A stretch of DNA of 64,000 nt from Clostridiales bacterium (GTDB lineage Bacteria; Bacillota; Clostridia; Oscillospirales; Oscillospiraceae), in contig SFFE01000008.1 of NCBI GenBank assembly GCA_004556965.1, positions 1 to 64,000 of the forward strand. Direction: 5' to 3'. The position numbers and the translations under genes are program-made. Shown here piece by piece: positions 42,872 to 51,395 of the stretch (position 1 is the stretch's first letter; each line of letters starts with the position of its first letter). The notes below the pieces were generated by a model that did not search any database, was not told where the DNA came from, and saw nothing but the letters and a program-made list of their open reading frames with translations.

Positions 42872-44101
42872 TCAGAACTCCAGGACGCGGCGCATGCGCA
42901 TCAGCGTCAGGCGGTTGCGGATGGCAGCGGACAGATCCAGCACGTCTTCCTTCAGGGCGGGGTCAATGTGCAGGTCCTCCAGCCGGTACTTTGCGCCGAG
43001 ATCGGCATAGAGCTTGCGCAGATCGTCCGCCTGAGGGATGGTGTCCACAATGGCGCGAATCTCGTCCCAGTGATCGACGATCTGCTGCGGGTCGAACGTT
43101 GCGAGCACGTCGTTCGCGTTCTCCGCAAGGATGACGTCTGCAAGCGGGCCGAACTTTTCCGCCACCCACGCGGGGTCGAGCGGCTGGAACGCCTTGGCCT
43201 TCGGCGTCATGGCGGCCATGCGGTGATATTCCTCAGCGGCGAGAATGGTGCCAACGCCGACGCATTCACCGTGAATGCCGGCGGCCTGTTCGAATCTCGG
43301 CGGCTTCATTTCCACCAGATGCGCCATCAGGTGTTCCGAGCCGGAGGCGGCGCGGGAGTTGCTGAGCATCTGCATGGTCAGGCCGCTGATCATCTGCGCG
43401 TAGGTCATGGCCTCGATGTCGGCGGGCTTGCCGTCGAGCAGGTCGTGCGCGCAGCGCAGCATGGTGTGCAGCGCGTCCTCGGCCATCTCCGCCACGCGCT
43501 CGCAGTAAAATTCGCCCGTGACGAGGTGGGCGATGCGCCAGTCGGCCAGCGAGACGTACTTGGCCAGAATGTCGCAGATGCCGCTGGCCATCAGGAAGGC
43601 CGGCGCGCCGGAGAGAATATCCAGATCGCAGAGCACCAGCTCCGCAGCATTCATCGGGATCGAGCATTTTTTGCCGTCGATGATGATGGAGCAGATATTG
43701 GCGGTAAACCCGTCGGCGCTCGCCACGGTGGGCACACACACAAACGGAATGCCGAGCTGATACGCGCTGTAGCGCGCGAAATCCGTGATCGTTCCGGAGC
43801 CGACGGACACGAGAAAATCGGGAGATTCCAGCTCCGCCATCATGGCCTCAGTGCGCTCCTTCGTAGTGCTCAGACCCTTGGCCTCCAGAATGATCTGCTG
43901 GTCGGCACGCGGGTGCTCGGCGGTCAGCTTGTAGGTGTTCGTATCATAAATAATCGTGCGGCGGCCGGTCAGGCCGATCTCCTTCAGGTACCGATCCATG
44001 TTGTTGAAGCAGCCGGATTCGATCACGACCTTTTTCGTAGTGACAGTATGGGTGCGGCCGCAGGAGCAAAGACCGTCGTATTGGGTGCAGTCGAGAATCA
44101 T
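42872..44101 (-). CDS. egsA: sn-Glycerol-1-phosphate dehydrogenase (AraM/EgsA family)
   Basis: This family reduces dihydroxyacetone phosphate to glycerol-1-phosphate, the backbone enantiomer of archaeal lipids and, in Bacillus, of heptaprenylglyceryl phosphate. The 409 residues show the nucleotide-binding VSVGSGTITDFARY, the substrate and metal region VPTVASADGFTANI, and two metal-binding histidines in GSEHLMAHLVEM and GIHGECVGVGT. The start has GGAAAGGAAG upstream. In a bacterium its product probably enters a minor lipid or surface polymer; no PcrB partner is seen nearby. Confidence 0.88.
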   Translation of the reverse strand: MILDCTQYDGLCSCGRTHTVTTKKVVIESGCFNNMDRYLKEIGLTGRRTIIYDTNTYKLTAEHPRADQQIILEAKGLSTTKERTEAMMAELESPDFLVSVGSGTITDFARYSAYQLGIPFVCVPTVASADGFTANICSIIIDGKKCSIPMNAAELVLCDLDILSGAPAFLMASGICDILAKYVSLADWRIAHLVTGEFYCERVAEMAEDALHTMLRCAHDLLDGKPADIEAMTYAQMISGLTMQMLSNSRAASGSEHLMAHLVEMKPPRFEQAAGIHGECVGVGTILAAEEYHRMAAMTPKAKAFQPLDPAWVAEKFGPLADVILAENANDVLATFDPQQIVDHWDEIRAIVDTIPQADDLRKLYADLGAKYRLEDLHIDPALKEDVLDLSAAIRNRLTLMRMRRVLEF

Positions 44102-44150
44102 AGTGCAAACTTCCTTTCCCTTAAAGACTGGCATTTCTTTTATCAATGTG

Positions 44151-44179
44151 ATAGTATCAGATTTACCCGATAAAATCAA
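44151..44179 (-). promoter_or_regulatory. Promoter of the egsA-type gene
   Basis: Minus-strand TTGATT (44174-44179), 17-bp spacer, TACTAT (44151-44156). Confidence 0.5.
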
Positions 44180-44221
44180 TTCCAACCATACGCCGAATGG
44201 CGGAAAATTGAGGTTTTTTCC

Positions 44222-45037
44222 ATGGAAGAACGCTTGAAAATTGCAATTTTGAATCCGGCGGGAAATGTCACGGCCGTCGTTTTGTCGGAGATTTCGCCGC
44301 AGCGGCGCGCTGCTTTGGCGGAGCGGCTGCTCTCGCTTCCGGAGCTGCACATTGAGCAGGCGGCGTTTCTCGCGCCGCCGCAGCTTGGCGGGGAAATTCG
44401 TCTGGAAATGATGGGAGGCGAATTTTGCGGCAACGCGCTGCGCTGTGCGGGCTATTTTCAGGCGCTGTGCCGCGCTGAGCAGGGCAAATGCTGCGTTATG
44501 GCGGAAATCAGCGGTGCGCCCGGCGTCCTGCCGGTGATGGTGGATACGGCGCAGAATATGGCGTCGACCACGATGCCGCTGCCGGTATCCGTGGAGACGC
44601 TCGCCTGGCCGGAGACAGCGGTGCACCGCGTCGCGTTTGACGGGATTACGCACTATGTCATCGACCGGGCGGAGCCGGACGACGCGCTCGTACAGCGCGC
44701 GATTCAGGACGCGGGGGCGTGCCCCGCTGTCGGCGCCATTTTTCTGAACCGTGCCACCGGCGCCATCCGCCCCATTGTCTATGTGCGGGAAACCGGCTCG
44801 TGCGTGGCGGAGACGAGCTGCGCCTCGGGCAGCACGGCGGCTGCCGTTGTGCTGTCGTCAGATCTGCGCGACGGCATCACGGAAATCGGCGTCGGCCAGC
44901 CCGGCGGCGATCTGGAGGTCGGTGTGCGCAAGGAGTCGGGGCAGGTAACGGGGCTTTCCATCGGCGGCCCGGTACGTCTGGAGCAGATCATCGAGCTGCG
45001 CATACCGGACGAAGCGTCCGCCTGCCCGCAAGGGTAA
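44222..45037 (+). CDS. DapF-fold epimerase/racemase, CntK-like
   Basis: The protein has the two-lobed diaminopimelate epimerase fold with both catalytic cysteines: C69 in GGEFCGNALR and C200 in ETSCASGSTAA. Features such as LNPAGNVTAVV at the start and GQPGGDLEVGV near the end resemble the histidine racemase CntK more than housekeeping DapF. Nearby cntL/cntM partners for a metallophore are not present. It stands opposite the egsA-type gene with 120 nt between. Racemase/epimerase activity is well supported; the substrate is not. Confidence 0.8.
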   Translation: MEERLKIAILNPAGNVTAVVLSEISPQRRAALAERLLSLPELHIEQAAFLAPPQLGGEIRLEMMGGEFCGNALRCAGYFQALCRAEQGKCCVMAEISGAPGVLPVMVDTAQNMASTTMPLPVSVETLAWPETAVHRVAFDGITHYVIDRAEPDDALVQRAIQDAGACPAVGAIFLNRATGAIRPIVYVRETGSCVAETSCASGSTAAAVVLSSDLRDGITEIGVGQPGGDLEVGVRKESGQVTGLSIGGPVRLEQIIELRIPDEASACPQG

Positions 45038-45503
45038 AAGCATTGCAAAACGCAGGCAGCCAGCAGGAGCAAGCGCTCTCTGCTGGCTGCCTGTGCTGGG
45101 GGTACTCATCTCACAGGAGTGTTTTTGCTTTGCAGGGTCCTGCTTATTGTGCGCTGCCGCATTTGATGGACTTGATTGCATCCTGACGCCAGTGCACTTA
45201 GTCTTTTGGACGATACCACTTCTTCATTGCTTTCAAAGATGAAATAACGCAAGCTGCAAAGTGCAGTACGTTCTGAAACGAAGATTGGATGAGAATCTTG
45301 AATTCATTATAACGTCTGCGTCCGGCTTGTCAATATGACGGTGTGGAGCTGTTTTTATGCTGCGAGCAGTTCGAGCGTCTCCTTTTTGACACCCGGTTTG
45401 GTTCGTTTTTTCTGCTTAAACTGCGTATCTTTACGCCGGCTTCGAAGCAAAGAAAAGCCCCTGTAACCGTTAAGATTACAGGGGCTTTTCCGGTATTCCA
45501 ATG
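45038..45503. other. Intergenic region left of the tRNA-Thr element
   Basis: No gene seen. A long hairpin lies at 45051-45091 (AGGCAGCCAGCAG with its complement, no T-run). On the minus strand an intrinsic terminator at 45453-45488 (AAGCCCCTGTAA paired with TTACAGGGGCTT, then TTTC) is most likely the original terminator of the tRNA-Thr transcript before the element inserted. Confidence 0.55.
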
Positions 45504-45548
45504 TGGAGCTGCTGGGCAGATTCGAACTGCCGACCTCATCCTTACCAA
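45504..45548. repeat. attL: 45-bp copy of tRNA-Thr 3' end
   Basis: Identical over 45 bp to 52492-52536, covering CCA, acceptor arm, T-arm, variable loop and 3' anticodon stem on the minus strand. The match ends abruptly at both sides, as expected for an integrase crossover product. Confidence 0.92.
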
Positions 45549-45565
45549 TTCTTGCCCCGCCTTTT

Positions 45566-45665
45566 TTTGCTTGTCGTATCTTGACGCAGTTTAACACAGA
45601 TTTTCGTTGATATTACAGTGTTTCCAGGCTGCACGACTGTTTTGCTTTTCGTATCTTGTCACAGC
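45566..45665. repeat. Paired ~25-bp repeats near attL
   Basis: TTTGCTTxTCGTATCTTG followed by xCxCAG occurs at 45566 and 45641. Lying between attL and the arm repeats, these are candidate binding sites for integrase or excisionase. Confidence 0.5.
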
Positions 45666-45671
45666 TTGTTA

Positions 45672-45715
45672 TGTAGTGGTTTTTCGTGTATGTAGTGGTT
45701 TTTGTAGTGGTTTTT
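45672..45715. repeat. Three arm-type sites, left end
   Basis: TGTAGTGGTTTTT occurs at 45672, 45691 and 45703. The same 13-mer occurs twice near the right end (52401, 52413) in the same orientation. Position and repetition fit lambda-like integrase arm sites. Confidence 0.7.
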
Positions 45716-45932
45716 CTGGAGCGGCTCACAGACGCACCAGGGCGCGCAGCCGCTCCAGGATCGCGCAGGCCGCCAGGGCGCAGCCAGAGGCCAGCAGGGT
45801 CTCACATGCTGCCGGAGCGGCTCACAGGCGCACCAGGGCGCGCAGCAGCCGCTCCAGGATCACACAGGCCGCCAGGGCGCAGCCGGAGGCCAGCAGCGTC
45901 TCACATGCTGCCGGAGCGGCTCACAGGCGAAC
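45715..45932. repeat. Type-1 hairpin repeats, cluster A
   Basis: Two full units of a roughly 95-100-bp GC-rich repeat plus a partial one. Each unit opens with GCCGCTCCAGGATC and closes with its inverted partner GGAGCGGCTCACAG, so each can fold into a hairpin. The cluster lies directly downstream of the integrase gene. Confidence 0.75.
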
Positions 45933-45975
45933 CAGGGCGCTCCCTGCTGCTATCGGCAGAGAGCGCCCTGTTTTT
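45933..45975. terminator. Hairpin at the integrase 3' end
   Basis: CAGGGCGCTC and GAGCGCCCTG pair around an inner CTGCTGC/GGCAGA region, with TTTTT on the plus side. The inner sequence reappears inverted at 52149-52188. Confidence 0.6.
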
Positions 45976-45976
45976 A

Positions 45977-47170
45977 TCATGCCTGTTTTTCTTTCAAAGC
46001 CTCCCGGAATACCTCACCCGCGCGCTTTATGCTTTCTTGGTCTGCATGTGTGTACATGCGCAGCGTTACGGCCTTGTCACTATGCCCCAGCGCCTCCGAT
46101 ACAGATGCAATGTCAGCGCCGTTTGTGATCGCTACAGAGGCGAAAGAATGACGCAGCTTGTGCGGGTGCATACCCTGCACGCCGTAGCGCTCACCAAACT
46201 TGGAAAAGTAGCGCGTAGGGCTTTGCGGGTGCATAGGTTCATAGCTGCCCTGTTTAGTGAACACGTAAACGCTCACCGCGCTTTCACTCTGCTGCTGTCT
46301 GTGCTGCCGGAGCAGGGGCAGCAGCGCTGCACTAAAATACACTGTGCGCTCCCTTCCGTTTTTGGGGGTATCAAGATACACGCCCTTTTCCGGGGTGTAA
46401 CACAGATTGCCTTTGATGGTAATGGAGCGGCTTTCCATGTCAATATCTTCCCAGCGCAGCGCGCAGCACTCGCCGCGCCGGATTCCTGTTTCAAGCAGCA
46501 GAGAAACATATAACCGCCATTGGAGCGGCTCACCCTCCAGGCATTGCAGGATATAGGAAAGTTCATCAGCCGTGAAAGCGTCAACCTCACCCCCGGTCTT
46601 TTCACCCTTGCGGGGCTTTGGGCGCTCGACCTTGTCCATTGGGTTGCGCGGGATCGCGTCATTTAGATACGCCATTTTGAAAAACGTTGACAGCAGCGAA
46701 TAGTGTTTTATAACCGTAGCGTGTGCAAGTCCTTCCCTTTGCATGGAGAGCAGCAGCGCGGAAATATTCGCGGGTGTAATGTCCGGCATTTTCAGATCCC
46801 CTATAGCGGGGTAAATGCGGTTGTTTAGGCATTGCTGCCATACTGTGCGCGTGTTCTCGCTGATAGAAACGGCCTTTGACGGCATGAAAACGTTTTCCCC
46901 GTATTCCTTGAAGGTCTGCACCTTTGCGGCCTCGCGCAGCCGCTCCCGCGCCAATTCCTTTTTATCCTCGCGCCCCAGGGCAGCGCCTGCCTGCACTTGT
47001 CTTTCAAAGTCACGCGCAGCCTTGTTTAATTCGCGCTCGATTGTGCGCTTGCTCCAGCCATCAGCCGGATACCAGCGCTTGTAAACCTTGGATTTCCCGC
47101 GCCCCCGGCTCACGCCGATTTCATAAAACAGGACACCGGATTTAGTGTATTTTTCCCGGATTGATGCCAT
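45977..47170 (-). CDS. int: Tyrosine integrase of the tRNA-Thr element
   Basis: The 397-residue protein has a basic arm-binding domain, a SAM-like core-binding domain (residues about 90-180) and a catalytic domain. The catalytic residues are seen in ETGIRRGE (Arg), HPHKLRHSF (His-x-x-Arg), LGHSD (His) and MYTHAD (Tyr nucleophile). It matches Tn916-type and phage integrases. GGAGG precedes the ATG at MASIREK. Pointing toward attL, it is the enzyme expected to use the tRNA-Thr site. Confidence 0.94.
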   Translation of the reverse strand: MASIREKYTKSGVLFYEIGVSRGRGKSKVYKRWYPADGWSKRTIERELNKAARDFERQVQAGAALGREDKKELARERLREAAKVQTFKEYGENVFMPSKAVSISENTRTVWQQCLNNRIYPAIGDLKMPDITPANISALLLSMQREGLAHATVIKHYSLLSTFFKMAYLNDAIPRNPMDKVERPKPRKGEKTGGEVDAFTADELSYILQCLEGEPLQWRLYVSLLLETGIRRGECCALRWEDIDMESRSITIKGNLCYTPEKGVYLDTPKNGRERTVYFSAALLPLLRQHRQQQSESAVSVYVFTKQGSYEPMHPQSPTRYFSKFGERYGVQGMHPHKLRHSFASVAITNGADIASVSEALGHSDKAVTLRMYTHADQESIKRAGEVFREALKEKQA

Positions 47171-47209
47171 ATATTGAGACCTCCAGAAAGAAAAGATAAA
47201 AAAGGGGTA

Positions 47210-47237
47210 TTGACATCGGTCACGATTCAAGTATAAT
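47210..47237 (+). promoter_or_regulatory. Strong promoter facing the non-coding region
   Basis: TTGACA, 16-bp spacer, TATAAT: full consensus hexamers on the plus strand, with no start codon and ribosome site downstream until 47634. Confidence 0.8.
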
Positions 47238-47243
47238 AGACGG

Positions 47244-47599
47244 CAAAGCAAGATGCAAGATATTTAATCACAATTGCAGACTTGCGGCGGGAGATTCCCG
47301 TACAATCAGAGCCGAGAGCCTTGAGGGCCGAGGGCCTATAATGTTACCACGTTATAGGTATGCCCTAAGGACAACAACAAGAGCCAGTGCCTAAGTGCCA
47401 GAGCCTATAACGTTCATTGCGTGATAGGTGCAGCTAGGCCAGGCAATTATAAATCCGGCCAGCGCTCCAGCAGCCCGCGCCACGAACAAAAAACGCTTTG
47501 CGTAGTCGTGGTATGGTCGGCATATTGTGAGCGAGAGCCTTTGAGCGAGAGCCACTGACAACGCAATGCAGCGTGTTGTCAGTGGTTCTCGCTCTTTTT
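47244..47599 (+). ncRNA. Candidate structured non-coding RNA (~355 nt)
   Basis: The stretch runs from a consensus promoter to a 20-bp terminator stem followed by TTTTT (hairpin 47543-47594) and has no plausible protein. Within it are several hairpins. CGGGA-GAT-TCCCG lies near 47288. Two related stems follow, CCTATAATG..CGTTATAGG at about 47335 and CCTATAACG..CGTGATAGG at about 47406. CCACGA..TCGTGG with an inner ACGC/GCGT lies near 47480. GAGAGCC and GAGGGCC motifs recur. It could be a regulatory RNA, an antisense copy-number RNA, or contain the origin. I cannot match it to a named class. Confidence 0.6.
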
Positions 47600-47633
47600 G
47601 CGTTCAAACCACTTTGGGAAAGGAGAAATCCGC

Positions 47634-47834
47634 ATGAACAAAGCACCATTCCAGAAAATCACAGAGGCCAGCAAAACAACTGGGCTTTCGCAGTCGTTCC
47701 TCCGCAAAGGCTGCAAGGCCGGGAGCGTGCCGCATATCGTGAGCGGCAACGTGTATTACATTGATGTGGAGCGGCTGCTTGAGCGGCTGCGCACGTCGCC
47801 GGAGGCGTTCAGCGCCGTGCAAGGGGGTAAATAA
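47634..47834 (+). CDS. Excisionase-like small DNA-binding protein
   Basis: 66 residues with a MerR/Xis-type winged helix: ITEASKTTGLSQSFLRKGCKAGSVPHIVSGNVYYIDVERLLERL. Such proteins bend DNA at att sites or regulate early genes. It has an AAAGGAGAAA site, and its stop overlaps the rep start (TAATG), so the two are coupled. Confidence 0.8.
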   Translation: MNKAPFQKITEASKTTGLSQSFLRKGCKAGSVPHIVSGNVYYIDVERLLERLRTSPEAFSAVQGGK

Positions 47835-48580
47835 TGCCCAGGACACGAAAGGTAAAACGAGTGGAGGCGGGGCAGCTTGTGAAGATCACCACATACACAC
47901 AAGTCTTTCCACAGGATCAACCGGAGCACCGCGCCGCAAAGGCCAAAGCGACAAACGCCGCCCGGCAGCGCATAAACGACAAGTGCTCATATGAAAAGCT
48001 GGAGGAGCGGCTATACGCGAATTTCACCAGCGCGGATTATGTCGTTACCCTCACCTATGACGAACAGCACCAGCTCACGAAATGGAAGTACATTCGCGCA
48101 GCTATGGCGAATTTCCTCAAACGCTTGCGCTATGCGCGCGGAAAGCGCGGGGAGACCTTGCGTTATATCTATGTAACGGAGGGGCTGCACGGAGACAAGC
48201 GCGTTCATCATCATATGGTTATCAATGCACCCGGCACAGGCGTTGACATTCTGGAAGAGGTCAAAGCCTGCTGGAGAGAGGGAGCGGTAACAAAAGTGGA
48301 GCGGCTTGACATGCTTTCCCTTGGAGCGCTTTCAAAGTATCTCACAAAGGAAAACGTAGAGACCGGGCGCGCCTTTAAGGGGTCTCATTCCTGGATTGCC
48401 TCGCACAATCTGAAAGCGCCAAAGATAACATACGAATTTAACGACATTGGCAAAGTACCATTTGCACCGCCCGGCGCGCATGTGATCGCCTCCGAAAGCA
48501 TGAAAACAGACAACGGCTTTGGAAGTTACACATACTTGAAGTATATTCGCGCCGGAGAGCAGCCGCAGGCGAACACATAA
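47834..48580 (+). CDS. rep: HUH-type rolling-circle replication protein
   Basis: The 248 residues contain the three motifs of HUH endonucleases: VVTLTYDEQH (motif 1), VHHHMVIN with H125-H127 as metal ligands (motif 2), and LSKYLTK with Tyr169 as the likely nicking nucleophile (motif 3). These enzymes nick the double-strand origin and start rolling-circle replication. No helicase domain is attached, so a host helicase would be used. The protein resembles Rep proteins of small Gram-positive plasmids and filamentous-phage-like elements. Confidence 0.85.
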   Translation: MPRTRKVKRVEAGQLVKITTYTQVFPQDQPEHRAAKAKATNAARQRINDKCSYEKLEERLYANFTSADYVVTLTYDEQHQLTKWKYIRAAMANFLKRLRYARGKRGETLRYIYVTEGLHGDKRVHHHMVINAPGTGVDILEEVKACWREGAVTKVERLDMLSLGALSKYLTKENVETGRAFKGSHSWIASHNLKAPKITYEFNDIGKVPFAPPGAHVIASESMKTDNGFGSYTYLKYIRAGEQPQANT

Positions 48581-49233
48581 CGCCAGCGGAATGAAAGGGC
48601 AGAGAGCACGCCGCAGGCATAAAAACGCTATGCCGGAGCGGCTGCCCTGCCGCGCACAATCAAGCCACAGCAGCGGCTAAATTGTGCAGCTTTCACAAAA
48701 AAGTGAATACGCGTTTATAACTTGAAACAAGGTATATCTTTTGGAGGAAGGCCGTCAAAAACGTTGAAATACCAACGTTTAGCGGGTATGATTGCACTAT
48801 GAGCACCGGAGCGGCTTTGCATCAGCTTTTCAGAGGCCAGCGCCGCCGCGCTTGTGCCCAATTCGGACACGCCGGAGCGCAGCCGCTCCAGGATCGCGCA
48901 GAGCGCACAAGGGCGCGCAGCCGCTCCAGGCCGCCCCAGGGGGAGCACCCCTCCCCCGGTCAAGAGGCGCGCTCATGCCGCCAGCGCCGATATACCCCCG
49001 AAGTATTATTTTTTTCTCATATACGCGGAATAAACAAAGCGCGCAGGCCGCATGTGTGATTCATGCGCGCGTGATCGCGCAGGCCGTCCAGATCGCACCA
49101 GGGAGCGCAGCCGCTCCAGGATCACAGAGGCCGCCAGGGCGCAGCGGAGGCCAGCAGGGTCTCACACGCTGCCGGAGCGGCTCACAGAGCACAGCAGCCG
49201 CTCAATAGCGGACACAGAAAGAGAGGTTAAACC
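48581..49233. repeat. Type-1 repeats, cluster B, and gap after rep
   Basis: No gene seen. Isolated type-1 units lie at about 48840-48945 and 49078-49200, each with GCCGCTCCAGGATC and, in the second, GGAGCGGCTCACAG. The 200 bp just after rep contain CCGGAGCGGC and AGCAGCGGCT motifs, an ATTGTGC dyad near 48656-48690, and AACGTTG..CAACGTT at about 48759-48779. These could be part of a replication origin. Confidence 0.5.
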
Positions 49234-49707
49234 ATGAACGACAAAAAGAAAATCAAAGCGCAGGCTTTCACCCTTGAGGTTGACGGCAAAAAGAGCACGT
49301 ACCGCCTCACAAAAACAAGGCCGTCCATGATTCTGTATTTCGAGCACAAAGACGTTTACAGCGACCAGGGCACGACAAAATGTGAGCAGCGCAAGGCTGC
49401 CGCTTTCCTGGACGCAGCCTTTGCGCACATGGAAGAGATTGCGCCGGAGCACAAGCGCGCGATATTGTCTGATTATGGCCTTGTAGAGGTCGAGCAGCAG
49501 GCCGCGCCCGTGGAATGGTTGGAGGGGGTCGGAATCATGCCCCGCGTGAAGAATAACCGCATTGTCTGCCCCACTTGCCAGCGCGTGACGGAGCAGAGAG
49601 TAACGCCAGACGCGGAGGCTGACAATTGGCCTTTCGTCTGTCCGTATTGCAACACGGGGCATTATATCAGCTTTATTGGGGAAAACGTTGAAGTGCCAGA
49701 GCCGTAA
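49234..49707 (+). CDS. Hypothetical protein with C-terminal zinc ribbon
   Basis: 157 residues. The N-terminal part is basic (MNDKKKIKAQAFTLEVDGKK), the middle is helical, and the C-terminus has CPTC (about 118-121) and CPYC (about 142-145), forming one zinc ribbon. A nucleic-acid-binding role is likely but not proven. AGAGAGG precedes the ATG. It stands between two repeat clusters. Confidence 0.65.
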   Translation: MNDKKKIKAQAFTLEVDGKKSTYRLTKTRPSMILYFEHKDVYSDQGTTKCEQRKAAAFLDAAFAHMEEIAPEHKRAILSDYGLVEVEQQAAPVEWLEGVGIMPRVKNNRIVCPTCQRVTEQRVTPDAEADNWPFVCPYCNTGHYISFIGENVEVPEP

Positions 49708-49737
49708 ACAGCGCCCCGCCACCCCTTGAAAAGCCTC

Positions 49738-50165
49738 GCCCGCGCAGCCGCTCCAGGATCGCGCAGGCGCACCAGGCGCAGCCGGAGGCCAGCAGCGCCT
49801 CACATGCTGCCGGAGCGGCTCACAGACGCACCAGGGAGCGCAGCAGCCGCTCCAGGATCGCGCAGGCCGCCAGGGCGCAGCCGGAGGCCAGCAGGGTCTC
49901 ACATGCTGCCGGAGGACGCCCAGGGCGCACCAGGGAGCGCAGCAGCCGCTCCAGGATCGCACAGGCCGCCAGACGCAGCCGGAGGCCAGCAGCGTCTCAC
50001 GTGCTGCCGGAGGCCACCCAGGGCGCACCAGGGAGCGCAGCAGCCGCTCCAGGATCGCAGAGGCCGCCAGGGAGCAGCGCAGGCCAGCAGCGCCTCACAT
50101 GCTGCCGGAGCGGCTCACAGGCGCACCAGGGAGCGCAGCAGCCGCTCAGACCTCCGGTGATTCTC
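49738..50165. repeat. Type-1 repeat array, cluster D
   Basis: The core GCCGCTCCAGG recurs at 49745, 49846, 49945 and 50043, with a diverged core at 50141: spacing 98-101 bp. Between cores lie CGCCAGGGCGCAGC, GGAGGCCAGCAG, TCTCACATGCTGCCGGAG. The first and last arms of a unit are complementary. No CRISPR-like unique spacers: the whole unit is conserved. Confidence 0.85.
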
Positions 50166-50460
50166 AGGGCGCAGCTCCGAGCGGCTCACAGCATACATAG
50201 AGCTATCCCCCCCTTGTTCCTTGCGGAGCACAAGCGGACGGCCCTAGCGGCGGTGTTAGGTATTTCCAAATCCGCTGAAAAAATTCGCCGGGGGGGGATC
50301 GCGCGCGACAGGATAAAACCACGCCCGCGTGCCACGGGTTATATTCGCGCGGGTACACTTAAGGGCTGCGCAAACTATCCCAAACAGAAGCCGCACTTTT
50401 TACACACAAAACGGCCAAGGAAACGCATAAATGATACCGGATTATAGCCAAAATAATGCA
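50166..50460. other. Non-coding stretch between the two repeat arrays
   Basis: No convincing gene. A run of eight G and a GC-rich AT-poor patch occur at about 50280-50350. One frame stays open (LFLAEHKRTALAAVLGISKSAEKIRRGG...) and could be a decayed small gene, but it has no start signal independent of the repeats. Confidence 0.35.
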
Positions 50461-50990
50461 CCCAGGACGCACGGCAGCCACGCAGCCGCTCAGACCTCTG
50501 GTGATCTCCAGGGCGCAGCTCCGAGCGGCTCACAGAGCCCAGGAGCGGGCCCAGGTTGCATAGCAGCCACGCCCTTTGGTGATCTCCAGAGCGCAGCTCC
50601 GAGCGGCTCACAGAGCCCAGGGCAAGCCCAGGACGCACGGCAGCCGCTCAGCCGCTCAGCCGCTCAGACCTCTGATGATCTCCAGGGCGCAGCTCCGAGC
50701 GGCTCACAGAGCCCAGGAGCGGGCCCAGGTTGCACAGCAGCCATGCAGCCGCTCAGACCTTCGGTGATTTCCAGGGCGCAGCTGGAGCGGCTCACAGAGC
50801 CCAGGAACGGGCCCAGGACGCACAGCAGCCACGCAGCCGCTCAGACCTCTGGTGATCCTCAGAGCGCAGCTCTGAGCGGCTCACAGAGCCCAGGAGCGGG
50901 CCCAGGAAACACGGCAGCCGCTCAGCCGCTCAGACCTTCGGTGATCCTCGCGGCGCAGCTCCGAGCGGCTCACGGCGGGCCACATGGAAA
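50461..50990. repeat. Type-2 repeat array
   Basis: A second unit, GCCGCTCAGACCTCTGGTG to GAGCGGCTCACAGAGCCCAG, recurs at 50485, about 50573 (degenerate), 50659, 50748, 50836 and 50925, with 88-89-bp spacing. It shares the GCCGCTC...GAGCGGCTCACAG ends with the type-1 repeats but has a different interior. Each unit is again a potential hairpin. Confidence 0.85.
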
Positions 50991-51036
50991 CAAAGTGAAA
51001 GACCGAGCCAAAAGCGGCCCGGCCTTTCACGTTTCA

Positions 51037-51092
51037 CTTGTGGTGAGGTGGGTTTTCTGTCTTGCCGTCTCGGTGTGCCAGCACCGGGCAGC
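51037..51092 (-). ncRNA. Conserved hairpin-plus-tail RNA motif, copy 1
   Basis: Read on the minus strand: a hairpin (GCTGCCCGGTG..CACCGAGACGGC) directly after the stop of the upstream gene, then a 33-nt sequence containing GGCAAGACAGAAAACCC and ACCTCACCACAAG. The 33 nt are identical to 54317-54349 in the neighbouring element, where the adjoining hairpin has different bases but keeps pairing. Confidence 0.55.
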
Positions 51093-51383
51093 TTATTGCG
51101 GCAAAGTGCGAGCGACCGAATATAGCGCGGAAGTCGCGTGGTTGAGCTGTTCGGCTGATACGTCAATATCACGCTGGATTACTGACAGCGCAGCTAAGTA
51201 CATCGGCAACCGAACCGTGAAGGATTTACGAATGCAGTCAGATTCGGAAGATATTGCGTTGTATGCCTCAAGTTCAAGGTGTTCACACACTAATGCACAC
51301 GCTTGGCGCGCTTGGTCTAAGGTGCCTGCAACATTTTCAAATTCGGTTGCATAGTCAAGGGCCGCGTTACGATCTATTCCCAT
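51093..51383 (-). CDS. Hypothetical helical protein
   Basis: 96 residues, mostly helical, with several Cys (CALVCEHLELE, SDCIRK). No family recognised. It has GGGGGTG upstream and follows the next gene by 12 nt on the minus strand, forming a two-gene operon. Confidence 0.55.
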   Translation of the reverse strand: MGIDRNAALDYATEFENVAGTLDQARQACALVCEHLELEAYNAISSESDCIRKSFTVRLPMYLAALSVIQRDIDVSAEQLNHATSALYSVARTLPQ

Positions 51384-51395
51384 GCTTACACCCCC

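Noticed and set aside
45343..45597. Small ORFs reading through the 45504-45548 sequence (GQIRTADLILTN and similar)
   Set aside because: This is the well-known false translation of a tRNA 3' end; here it is the attL fragment of tRNA-Thr.
45607..46513. Proline/arginine-rich open frames across the type-1 repeats, and similar ones at 49162-50446, 50431-51354 and 52139-52354
   Set aside because: They arise because the repeats are GC-rich and have few stops; reading frames change between copies and no ribosome sites fit.
49738..50990. CRISPR array
   Set aside because: Units are ~88-99 bp and conserved along their whole length, with no unique spacers, no leader and no cas genes.
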